Shown: positions 1 through 5,331 of the stretch, one piece after another
Numbering within the stretch: the first letter of the stretch is position 1
Layout: every line of letters starts with the position of its first letter
The notes under the pieces: generated by a model
What the model saw: the letters and a program-made list of their open reading frames with translations, nothing else
Databases searched by the model: none
Told to the model about the DNA's origin: nothing
Position numbers and translations under genes: made by a program
Assembly: GCA_025360265.1 (NCBI GenBank)
Contig: JANYCP010000036.1
Span: 1-11,353, forward strand
Source: Gemmatimonadota bacterium
GTDB lineage: Bacteria > Gemmatimonadota > Gemmatimonadetes > Gemmatimonadales > GWC2-71-9
DNA length: 11,353 nucleotides
Reading direction: 5' to 3'

Positions 1-996
1 CTCGACATCCCCGCCCTCTCCGCCGGCGACGACGTGCACCACCCGTTGCTCGTCCTCGATGTCTCCGCCAAGGGCGGCGATCATCCCCGCACGACACTCA
101 CCTTCGGCAATCGCACCGGAAGAATCGAGTCGGCACCGTTCTGGTCGGGGAGTGACGAACTGATTCGCGGCATCGCCAAGGGGATGCTAGTCCAGGTCGT
201 CGGCAAGATCACCACATACCGTGATGCCAATCAGCTCGACGCCAAGTCGGTCCGTCAACTCCCGAAAGGCGAAGTTCCGCTGTCGGACCTCGCACCGAGT
301 GTTGGACCGGTCGACAAGTATTGGCAGTTCGTTGATGAACAGCGCGACAAGCTCACCGCGCCGCGCCTGCGCGCCGTGCTCGACCTCTTCTATGGCGACG
401 AGGCGTTTCGCGAACGCTACGAGCAGTGTCCTGGCGCGCCTGGCACCGGCCACCATGCCCTGCTCGGCGGATTGCTGCAACACACCTGTGAAGTGCTCGC
501 GATCGGGCTGCAGATTGCTCGCGTCGCCAAGGCGGACGTGGAACTCGTTGTGGCCGGAGTACTGCTGCACGACATTGGCAAGACGGAATGCTATAGCTGG
601 GAAACCGGCGCCTTCGACACCACGGAGCGCGGGCGACTCGTGGGCCACGTCGTGCAAGGCGTGATCATGTTGCGTGAGGCGATGGCCCGCGCAGGTACGC
701 CACCTTGTACGCCGGCCGAGCTGCTGATCCTCGAGCACTTCATCCTCTCCCATCACGGCAAGCTGGAACACGGTGCGCCAGTGAAGCCGCTGACGCTCGA
801 AGCAGAGATTCTGCACTTCGCCGATGACGCGAGTGCGAAGACCGCATCGATCAACGAAGCCTACGCGCTGAAGGAAAACTTTCCCGACGGCGAAGGAATC
901 TCGGCGAAGAAGATCTGGCAGCTGGACGGGCGGTGGATGTTTAAGCGGAGTGAGAGTTTTGGGAGAGACGAGAAACGAGAGACGAGAGACCGATAG
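1..996 (+). CDS. YhaM-type OB-fold/HD-domain 3'-5' exoribonuclease, 5' end outside window
   Basis: The frame is open from base 1. The first visible residues (LDIPALSAGDDV) look like the start of the OB fold, so the true start is probably just upstream; the GTG at 34 would cut into that fold. Visible residues 12-90 form a nucleic-acid-binding OB fold (LTFGNRTGRIESAPFW, then VQVVGKITTYRDANQL). An HD phosphohydrolase domain follows, with GLLQHT, the metal-binding HDIGK at visible residue 190, a GHVVQG histidine, SHHGKLEHG, and a late aspartate in LHFADDAS. This OB-HD order and these motifs are those of YhaM/CBF1-type enzymes, which trim RNA (and single-stranded DNA) from the 3' end using a divalent metal in the cytoplasm. 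The last dozen residues (GRDEKRETRDR) are encoded by a 7-bp tandem repeat and are probably not part of the fold. The family assignment is strong; the RNA substrate is inferred. Confidence 0.88.
   Translation, partial: LDIPALSAGDDVHHPLLVLDVSAKGGDHPRTTLTFGNRTGRIESAPFWSGSDELIRGIAKGMLVQVVGKITTYRDANQLDAKSVRQLPKGEVPLSDLAPSVGPVDKYWQFVDEQRDKLTAPRLRAVLDLFYGDEAFRERYEQCPGAPGTGHHALLGGLLQHTCEVLAIGLQIARVAKADVELVVAGVLLHDIGKTECYSWETGAFDTTERGRLVGHVVQGVIMLREAMARAGTPPCTPAELLILEHFILSHHGKLEHGAPVKPLTLEAEILHFADDASAKTASINEAYALKENFPDGEGISAKKIWQLDGRWMFKRSESFGRDEKRETRDR
965..990. repeat. Heptanucleotide tandem repeat (GAGACGA)n
   Basis: Three consecutive 7-bp units (GAGACGA, GAAACGA, GAGACGA) plus a partial GAGAC occupy the last codons of the exonuclease gene. 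An exact inverted copy, TCGTCTC, lies at 1002-1008 and a one-mismatch copy at 1015-1021. The inverted pair 979-986/1001-1008 (GAGACGAG/CTCGTCTC) gives an 8-bp stem with a 14-nt loop across the stop codon, which could help end the transcript. The 7-bp unit resembles the short tandemly repeated repetitive (STRR) sequences described in cyanobacteria, but that comparison is by form only. Confidence 0.75.
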
Positions 997-1033
997 CATA
1001 CTCGTCTCCCCTCGCTCGTCTATCGTCGCACCC

Positions 1034-1204
1034 ACAAAAAGAAACGGCCGACCAGACAGGCTGGTCGACCGCTTCGCAAGTTGGCGCCTCGCTCGGGGGC
1101 GCTGCGGCAACAAGGGCGCTGCGGGTCGAGAGGCTCGCGGACCGCTCGCTCGCACGGCTCTCCGAGGCGCCAGATCGGAGAGGATGAGACATGCGAAACG
1201 CCCC
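1034..1204 (-). ncRNA. Candidate structured small RNA, about 170 nt, family unknown
   Basis: Read on the minus strand, the sequence behaves like a discrete RNA. Near its 5' end GTTTCGCA (1199 to 1192) pairs with TGCGAAGC (1078 to 1071; one G-U pair) to close the molecule. Inside that, GGCGCCTCG (1171 to 1163) pairs perfectly with CGAGGCGCC (1091 to 1083). Between the two stems the 5' side leaves a 20-nt pyrimidine-rich loop containing TCCTCTCC, while the 3' side leaves 4 nt. The apical part holds a GAGAG/CTCTC stem and two copies of CCGCAGCGCCC, 6 nt apart. A terminator hairpin with a U-tract follows at once, and promoter-like boxes lie just upstream. Length and closed-rod-plus-bulge shape recall 6S RNA, but no 6S, tmRNA, SRP or RNase P core motif could be matched, so the family is left open. 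Confidence 0.5.
1036..1071 (-). terminator. Intrinsic terminator (minus strand)
   Basis: On the minus strand the stem CGGTCGACCAG pairs with CTGGTCGGCCG across a 5-nt loop (11 positions, one mismatch) and is followed by TTTCTTTTT. This is a classic rho-independent terminator and has the right polarity only for minus-strand transcription. The nearest minus-strand gene ends more than 300 nt upstream, which is the main argument for a separate RNA transcript. Confidence 0.72.
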
Positions 1205-1210
1205 ATCGGT

Positions 1211-1237
1211 ACTTTATCCAAGGTACCGATAGGTCAA
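1211..1237 (-). promoter_or_regulatory. Candidate sigma-70-like promoter overlapped by a palindrome
   Basis: On the minus strand TTGACC (1237 to 1232) is followed after 15 nt by TAAAGT (1216 to 1211), placing a start near 1204 just before the closing stem of the candidate RNA. The perfect palindrome ATCGGTAC-N10-GTACCGAT (1205-1230) covers the spacer, the -10 box and the start point, as an operator would. The spacer is shorter than the usual 17 nt, so the promoter may be weak or need an activator. Confidence 0.35.
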
Positions 1238-1254
1238 AATCCCGCAAGTGCCTG

Positions 1255-1280
1255 ATTTTATTCGGGTTAGCTCATGTCAA
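1255..1280 (-). promoter_or_regulatory. Second candidate minus-strand promoter
   Basis: A perfect -35 hexamer TTGACA (1280 to 1275) is followed by TAAAAT (1260 to 1255), a five-of-six match to the -10 consensus, but the spacer is only 14 nt. It would give a longer form of the candidate RNA starting near 1248. The -35 box abuts the 10-bp inverted repeat at 1280-1310. Confidence 0.25.
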
Positions 1281-1310
1281 CGTGACTTCAATGTGGGTTG
1301 GAAGTCACGT
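1280..1310. promoter_or_regulatory. 10-bp perfect inverted repeat, operator or hairpin
   Basis: ACGTGACTTC (1280-1289) and its exact complement GAAGTCACGT (1301-1310) flank an 11-nt spacer. Arm centres are 21 bp apart, two helical turns, which suits binding of a dimeric regulator on one DNA face. As RNA it would be a stable hairpin, but no U-tract follows on either strand, so a plain intrinsic terminator is less likely. Confidence 0.4.
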
Positions 1311-1387
1311 CTCTGGCAGGGTTTGCCGCGCTTGCCCACGTCATGTGGAAATGTTGATCCACAAACCCACAGCATCCGGCCGGGGGT

Positions 1388-1975
1388 CTAGCGCCTCCAG
1401 ATATCGCCTTTGATCGGCAACGTGATGCCGAGGAGCTTCATCAGGCCGTCACGGACGACGTCGTACTGACTGATCGACTCCCGCGCGGCGGTTGCGATGT
1501 TTTCAAGCTTGACCTGATCGAGGGGTGCGGCGGCCATGGTCAGCGAGTCACCGTGCGCACAGCGGCGCAGATCTTCGCCAAGGGTCGACAACGCACTGCG
1601 ATAGGCATGCAACGCCAAGTCACCCTGCTCATTCTGGGTGTTCATCGGCTCGATCCGCTTGGTGGTGAGCGCCACCATCACGGCACCTTTGCTACAATTG
1701 CGGGCAAGTTCACGGCCTTGCGACACGACCACTGACGTCATGTTTGCTCTGATGGCCTTCGCGAGAAGCGACTGGTTCGACTCGACCTTCACCAGCGAGT
1801 CGCGCAAGTCGGCGACGTAACCGCGCAGCGACATCTTCGTCGGTGTGAGCGAATCTTCGATGATCAGATCGCGAACCTTTGATCCGGACACCGGCTGACC
1901 CTGCGCGCCGGCCTGGGAGACGAGGGTGACTGCCGCAACCGCCAACACCGCACAGTACCTGATGAATGCATTCAC
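1388..1975 (-). CDS. Secreted protein of unknown function (195 aa)
   Basis: I do not recognise a family. The N-terminus is a clear Sec signal peptide: MNAFIRY, a hydrophobic core about residues 8-20, and a likely cut after QAGA near residue 24. The mature part is mostly predicted helix and has two cysteines (in RNCSKG and RRCAHG) that could form one disulfide in the periplasm or outside the cell. It begins with GTG at 1975, which overlaps the TGA of the upstream gene (the 4-nt sequence GTGA), so its translation is probably coupled to that gene. No good Shine-Dalgarno sequence lies before it, consistent with reinitiation. The nearest minus-strand gene downstream is more than 4 kb away in a different operon, so this is the last gene of a two-gene transcript. 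Confidence 0.7.
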   Translation of the reverse strand: MNAFIRYCAVLAVAAVTLVSQAGAQGQPVSGSKVRDLIIEDSLTPTKMSLRGYVADLRDSLVKVESNQSLLAKAIRANMTSVVVSQGRELARNCSKGAVMVALTTKRIEPMNTQNEQGDLALHAYRSALSTLGEDLRRCAHGDSLTMAAAPLDQVKLENIATAARESISQYDVVRDGLMKLLGITLPIKGDIWRR

Positions 1976-2586
1976 GAATCGATACCCACTTCGATGTAAC
2001 GATGGGTCGTCTCGCCGGCGTCCTCGCCGACAAACAACGCACCACCAGATGAGGCCGCGAACCAGCCAGCGATCAGCCGGCGCGGCATGTCAAGCTCCTG
2101 CACAATCGGCGCGAGCCAGCGTCGCATGTGACGCAGCTCCGGGGCACGCCGCCCCAGCTGCGCCAGCAACGCACCGGCACCACCGGTGGCCCGAAGAAAA
2201 TGGGCGAGGGCGAGCGCACGATCATCAAACGCAATACCGACCACTCCCGGTTCCTCGAGAATGTGCTCACCCTCGATCGGGGCGACGGGCGCCGCGTCCA
2301 GTCGCGGACCCAGAAAAACCCAGCGGCGGGTATCGCCGATCTTGCGTTCCACCACCGCTGCGGCCGTTTCACTGGTCAACCGACCAGCGTGCAGGAGGTC
2401 GTCGTCGGGGAGGATCCCGACCACTCGGGTCCACTCCAGAGCCGCCAGCGCCTGCTCGACCGGGCACCCCACGGTATCGTCGTACGCCAGAATGCGCGGC
2501 GCTGCCCCGGCCCGCAGGATACAGTGGGCCAGCGCCTCAGCATGGTCGGAGAAGGTCCGGATGGCGAGCGCAGTCGGGATGGACAT
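1972..2586 (-). CDS. Protein of unknown function with an internal ALAHxLRA-type repeat (204 aa)
   Basis: No family is recognised. The protein has no signal peptide or membrane segment and is probably cytoplasmic. Two stretches resemble each other: SDHAEALAHCILRAG near residues 13-27 and DDRALALAHFLRATGG near 121-136. This suggests a tandem duplication of an alpha/beta unit of roughly 105 residues. The first half also has hydrophobic strands followed by acidic clusters (RILAYDDT, VVGILPDDD), as in Rossmann-like or receiver-like folds, though key residues of those families are not evident. The ATG at 2586 has no Shine-Dalgarno sequence but has TATCAT exactly 7 nt upstream, which suggests a leaderless message. 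It overlaps the following secreted-protein gene by 4 nt and diverges from the chemoreceptor gene across a 60-bp gap. Confidence 0.65.
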   Translation of the reverse strand: MSIPTALAIRTFSDHAEALAHCILRAGAAPRILAYDDTVGCPVEQALAALEWTRVVGILPDDDLLHAGRLTSETAAAVVERKIGDTRRWVFLGPRLDAAPVAPIEGEHILEEPGVVGIAFDDRALALAHFLRATGGAGALLAQLGRRAPELRHMRRWLAPIVQELDMPRRLIAGWFAASSGGALFVGEDAGETTHRYIEVGIDS

Positions 2587-2593
2587 CGTTGGG

Positions 2594-2622
2594 ATGATAG
2601 ACGGGGGGCTGGCTACTGGCTA
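2594..2622 (-). promoter_or_regulatory. Likely leaderless promoter for the 204-aa gene
   Basis: On the minus strand TAGCCA (2622 to 2617) and TATCAT (2599 to 2594; five of six matches to the -10 consensus) are separated by 17 nt. The ATG begins 7 nt after the -10 box, so transcription would start at or next to the start codon. The -35-like hexamer is supplied by the CTGGCTA heptad repeat. Confidence 0.45.
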
Positions 2623-2629
2623 CTGGCTG
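2609..2629. repeat. Heptanucleotide tandem repeat (CTGGCTA)n
   Basis: Three tandem 7-bp units, CTGGCTA, CTGGCTA and CTGGCTG, lie in the 60-bp gap between divergent genes. The unit differs from the GAGACGA repeat at 965-990 but has the same length, so the genome probably carries several heptad repeat families. Confidence 0.7.
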
Positions 2630-2646
2630 CCCGGCGCTGGCATCCG

Positions 2647-4335
2647 ATGCGCATTGCACCGTTACTTTCGAGGCGCATGGCAAATCTCCCCTCGCTCCGT
2701 TGGCGCGTTACCTCTGGCACCACCCTGCTCCTGCTGCTCGTCTTCGGCATGACGCTGGTCGGTGTCTCCGCGATGAACTCGCTGAGCGACGCCGTTGGCG
2801 GGGAACTGGTGATGTTGCGCGAACGCAACGTCCTCGCGCAGGCAATCACGCACGACGCCGTGACGGCAATCCGCGCGGGCGACGCACTGGCACTCCACGC
2901 CGACACCGCCGCGCAGGGCCGCCTCGATTCCTCGTTTGCCTCGCTGGCAATGTCGCGGCGCTCGTACGAACTCTTTCAGCTCACTGCGGCAGAACGTCGG
3001 GTCGCCGATCGCGTCGCGGCCCTCGCCAAGGAACTCGAAGCAACCTCGCCGGGCGGTGCGCAGCCGAGCGAGTCGCGACGCGGTGTCATCGCCGATTCGT
3101 TGCTCAATGAGGTGCGAGCGCTGCTCGCCGTGCAGGAATCGGCAGCGACCGAGCGTGATGATCGCATCCAGCAGGCAAGCGAACAACGACACAAGATTAT
3201 CTGGCTGGTCTTCACCGTCGTGCTTGCCGTCGGTGTCGCCTCGGCGGTCGTGACGGTGCGCTCTGTTGTGCAGCCGCTGCGGCGACTGGTCCGCGCGACC
3301 GAACGCGTCGGCGCCGGCGACTTGCGGCCGATCGACGTCGGACAGATGCCGAAGGAACTGGGCCTCCTTGCTGCTGCCGTACAGAAAATGAGCGAGGGAC
3401 TGCGTGGCATTGTCGGCAGCGTGGCCGACGTCTCTGCATCTCTCACGGAAAATGCATCGCAACTTTCATCGCGATCAACACAATTGTCCGATAGCGCACG
3501 CCAGGTTTCACGCGCTATCGGCGAAGTATCAGCCAGCGCCGAACGTCAGGCCGACGCCATGCGCGAAAGTGATGCGCTGCTCGGCGACTTGCGTGCAGCG
3601 GCTGCGCGGAGTGCCGGCGCTGGTCAGCGCGTCGTCGGCGTCGCCGATGCGATTCGTCGAACGGCTGCCACCCATCAAGGACATCTCGGTGCGGCGTCGG
3701 CCACATTGCTCGAACTGCATGAAGTGGTGGAGCGCACCACGAGTTCGGTCGAGCGACTCACCGGGGCGGCAGCGGCGGTGCAGGAGTTCGTGGCGCTCGT
3801 TGGTCAGCTTGCATCGCAGACGGAATTGCTGGCGCTCAACGCCGCGATCGAGGCTGCACGGGCTGGCGAGGCCGGCGATGGCTTTGCGGTCGTCGCCGGC
3901 GAAATTCGGCAACTCGCCGAAACCAGCGCAGAGGGTGCGCGTCGCATCGCCAAGACGGTGGCCACGCTGCAGGATCAAGTGCATCAGGTCGCCGACACGG
4001 TGGCCGCCGGTAAGGAGCGCGTCGCGGGTGTCGAGGGCATCGCAGGTGGCGTCACCCGCGCACTGGCCGAGATCGTGAAGGCCGTCGAGGAGGTGAGTCA
4101 GGCAGCGGGAACGGTGGCGCGCGAAGCAGCGGCGCATCGGGAACTCGCCGACCGTCTTGCCGCCACCGCCGCTGACGTCGCGAGGGCCTCGCAAGGAAAT
4201 GCATACGCCGCACAGGCCGTCACCGATTCCGCCGAAGAGCAATCGATCGCTACCCAGGAAATCGCAACGGCGGCGACCACCGTAGTGGGCACCGCCGGAC
4301 GACTCACCAGACTGGTGAAGGGCTTCCGCGTCTAA
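2647..4335 (+). CDS. Methyl-accepting chemotaxis protein (562 aa)
   Basis: This is an inner-membrane chemoreceptor that controls the CheA kinase. Residues 24-44 form TM1 (TTLLLLLVFGMTLVGV), residues about 45-180 an extracytoplasmic helical sensor of four-helix-bundle type, and residues 184-206 TM2 (IIWLVFTVVLAVGVASAVV). A HAMP linker follows (VVQPLRRLVRATERVGAGDL), then a long coiled-coil signalling domain. The CheA/CheW-binding hairpin tip is near residue 397 (LNAAIEAARAGEAGDGF, then AVVAGEIRQLAETS). There is no NWETF-type CheR/CheB tether; the protein ends in KGFRV. Ligand is unknown and no che genes are nearby, so it is an orphan receptor. The start is placed at ATG 2647 because the open frame further upstream overlaps the divergent gene; ATG 2677 is a possible alternative. 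No strong Shine-Dalgarno sequence precedes either. Confidence 0.92.
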   Translation: MRIAPLLSRRMANLPSLRWRVTSGTTLLLLLVFGMTLVGVSAMNSLSDAVGGELVMLRERNVLAQAITHDAVTAIRAGDALALHADTAAQGRLDSSFASLAMSRRSYELFQLTAAERRVADRVAALAKELEATSPGGAQPSESRRGVIADSLLNEVRALLAVQESAATERDDRIQQASEQRHKIIWLVFTVVLAVGVASAVVTVRSVVQPLRRLVRATERVGAGDLRPIDVGQMPKELGLLAAAVQKMSEGLRGIVGSVADVSASLTENASQLSSRSTQLSDSARQVSRAIGEVSASAERQADAMRESDALLGDLRAAAARSAGAGQRVVGVADAIRRTAATHQGHLGAASATLLELHEVVERTTSSVERLTGAAAAVQEFVALVGQLASQTELLALNAAIEAARAGEAGDGFAVVAGEIRQLAETSAEGARRIAKTVATLQDQVHQVADTVAAGKERVAGVEGIAGGVTRALAEIVKAVEEVSQAAGTVAREAAAHRELADRLAATAADVARASQGNAYAAQAVTDSAEEQSIATQEIATAATTVVGTAGRLTRLVKGFRV

Positions 4336-4943
4336 CGCTTCTTCGGCGCGACCTTCTTGGCTCCCTTCACAACTCCCTTCGCCACAACCTTCGCCGCCAC
4401 CTTCTTCACTGGCGCCGGTTTGTGGGCTGTTGGCTTCGCGACCGACTTGACGGCGATCGGCTTCTTCGCCACGGGTGGCGGCGGCGGGGCAACCTTCTTC
4501 ACCGGCAGCGCTGGCTTGAAGGGCAGCGGCGGCAGCAGCGGCCGCTTCGGCGTCGGCTTCAACTGGATCCCCTTGGGGCGATGCGGCACCTTGGGGAGCT
4601 CCGGCTTCGGCGGAAGCAACGGCTTCTTGGCCTGAGGCACGACCGGCTTGGGCGGCCGTTTCGACACGACTTCCCGTAATTCATCGAGGACTTTGTCAAC
4701 TTCCTCGGGTGTCAGCAGGTTCCGGCGAACGCCGAACCGGAGCAGCTCCTCCCCGTGGGACAGCTGGAACTCCTCCAGCCCTGCCGCCGACCGGGAAATG
4801 GCCACCATGGCATTGGCCACCGGACTCCGCAACACTGCGGCAATGCCCGGAAGGGCTTCCATCAAGGACGAAATCTGTGGTGCGGCCAACTCGGTCAAAA
4901 GAACCTCTTCCCCCGCCAGTACCGGGATCCGGGAAACCCTCAA
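4332..4943 (-). CDS. Protein with lysine/proline/alanine-rich H1-like tail (203 aa)
   Basis: Residues 1-94 are a compact, mostly helical domain with a mixed-charge final helix (LTPEEVDKVLDELREVVSK). From about residue 95 to the end the protein is almost entirely Lys, Pro, Ala and Val, with repeated PKP, AKKP and KPAPVKK-like units and the end GAKKVAPKKR. Such tails occur in bacterial histone-H1-like and AlgP-like proteins and bind DNA or other polyanions without sequence specificity, so a nucleoid-associated role is plausible; the N-terminal domain is not recognised. The only possible start in the open frame is TTG 4943, because an in-frame TGA lies 36 nt before it; the next candidate is an internal ATG at about residue 28. 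TACGTT lies 7 nt before the TTG, which suggests a leaderless message. Its TAG stop shares bases with the TAA of the convergent chemoreceptor gene, leaving no room for a terminator. Confidence 0.72.
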   Translation of the reverse strand: MRVSRIPVLAGEEVLLTELAAPQISSLMEALPGIAAVLRSPVANAMVAISRSAAGLEEFQLSHGEELLRFGVRRNLLTPEEVDKVLDELREVVSKRPPKPVVPQAKKPLLPPKPELPKVPHRPKGIQLKPTPKRPLLPPLPFKPALPVKKVAPPPPPVAKKPIAVKSVAKPTAHKPAPVKKVAAKVVAKGVVKGAKKVAPKKR

Positions 4944-4950
4944 AACGGCG

Positions 4951-4980
4951 AACGTAGACCCGGCGAGGGGGCTACGTCAA
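4951..4980 (-). promoter_or_regulatory. Likely promoter of the H1-like gene
   Basis: On the minus strand TTGACG (4980 to 4975) and TACGTT (4956 to 4951) are 18 nt apart, and TTG 4943 begins 7 nt after the -10-like box. The -35 box is one arm of an inverted repeat, CGTCAAG (4975-4981) and CTTGACG (5000-5006), whose other arm is the -35 of the divergent zinc-ribbon gene. Confidence 0.4.
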
Positions 4981-5000
4981 GAGAAAGCCCGTCGAAAGCC

Positions 5001-5029
5001 TTGACGAGTCCGTCAGAAAGGCGTACCTC
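5001..5029 (+). promoter_or_regulatory. Likely promoter of the zinc-ribbon gene
   Basis: TTGACG (5001-5006) and TACCTC (5024-5029) are separated by 17 nt. The -35 box matches the consensus at five of six positions; the -10 box keeps only the first T and A. A start 7-9 nt downstream would fall at ATG 5038 rather than 5032, giving a leaderless message. The -35 is back to back with that of the divergent gene in a perfect inverted repeat. Confidence 0.35.
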
Positions 5030-5031
5030 AA

Positions 5032-5277
5032 ATGGAGATGAGCCGTCGCCACGTCAAGGAATTCCGCCCCGATGAGGCGCTCGGACTGATTTCCGCCGAC
5101 CGCGAAGGGAAGGCGCTGCCCTGCCCGAGCTGCGGCGCGGCCACAGTGACCAGGAGTCCGGCTCGTCCCGGCCATGGCCACCCCGTGGAGGGGAGGGTCA
5201 GCCTCACATGCGGGACCTGCGGCCGAGTGGTGACCTATATCGATCGGGGATCGGCGACGCCGGCGTCTCAGCCGTAG
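5032..5277 (+). CDS. Small zinc-ribbon protein (81 aa)
   Basis: Four cysteines form two knuckles, CPSC at residues 31-34 and CGTC at 60-63, the usual layout of a structural zinc ribbon. The stretch between them carries HGH and is rich in Pro, Gly and Arg. The N-terminus is basic and helical (MEMSRRHVKEFRPDEALGLI). There is no signal peptide, so it is a cytoplasmic protein; small ribbons like this usually bind nucleic acid or serve as assembly factors, but no specific function can be named. Two starts are close, ATG 5032 and ATG 5038. An AAAGG sequence lies about 11 nt before the first, and the promoter spacing favours the second. The gene diverges from the H1-like gene across 88 bp. Its stop codon lies in the first arm of the large hairpin at 5271-5327. 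Confidence 0.68.
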   Translation: MEMSRRHVKEFRPDEALGLISADREGKALPCPSCGAATVTRSPARPGHGHPVEGRVSLTCGTCGRVVTYIDRGSATPASQP

Positions 5278-5327
5278 TGCGCAGCCCGCTGCGCCCGTCA
5301 TGCACGCAGGGGCTGCGCGCCTACGGC
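5271..5327. terminator. Long hairpin between convergent genes, likely bidirectional terminator
   Basis: Three nested stems line up with only small interruptions: GCCGTAG/CTACGGC (5271-5277/5321-5327), GCGCAGCCC/GGGCTGCGC (5279-5287/5310-5318) and CTGCG/CGCAG (5289-5293/5305-5309) around an 11-nt loop. That is 21 base pairs. It begins on the TAG stop of the zinc-ribbon gene and ends 4 nt before the lepB stop codon. There is no U-tract on either side, so it would act as a U-less terminator or as a barrier protecting both 3' ends from exonucleases. Confidence 0.6.
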
Positions 5328-5331
5328 GATC

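Larger units (their letters stand above)
997..1387. other. Gene-free gap between convergent genes, rich in hairpins
   Basis: There is no convincing protein-coding gene in these 391 bases. The stretch holds inverted repeat copies of the GAGACGA unit (1002-1021), a candidate minus-strand small RNA with terminator (about 1204 to 1034), two promoter-like hexamer pairs on the minus strand, and three further perfect inverted repeats: 1205-1212/1223-1230, 1280-1289/1301-1310 and 1344-1349/1358-1363. The minus-strand gene ending at 1388 must stop transcription somewhere here, and the hairpins at 1344-1363 or 1280-1310 could do this although neither has a U-tract. Confidence 0.6.

Noticed and set aside
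1049..1076. Resemblance to the 5' end of RNase P RNA on the plus strand
   Set aside because: GACCAGACAG is shared by chance; the essential GAGGAAAGTCC element and the distal P4 strand are missing.
187..1221. Minus-strand open frame of 344 codons over the exonuclease gene
   Set aside because: It is antisense to clearly conserved HD-domain codons and has an Arg/Pro-rich shadow composition with no domain; it would also run through the small-RNA hairpins.
1177..1232. Plus-strand GGAGAGG, 7 nt, then ATG and a 13-codon frame
   Set aside because: Spacing is ideal, but the peptide is featureless, there is no plus-strand promoter, and the purine run is the complement of the loop of the candidate minus-strand RNA.
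1344..1363. TGTGGA/TCCACA hairpin as terminator of the gene ending at 1388
   Set aside because: The stem is only 6 bp with an 8-nt loop and no U-tract follows on the minus strand; recorded in the gap entry but not called as a terminator.
2128..2646. Upstream extension of the chemoreceptor frame
   Set aside because: It overlaps the divergent 204-aa gene and encodes low-complexity Arg/Gly-rich sequence; TM1 begins about 24 residues after ATG 2647.
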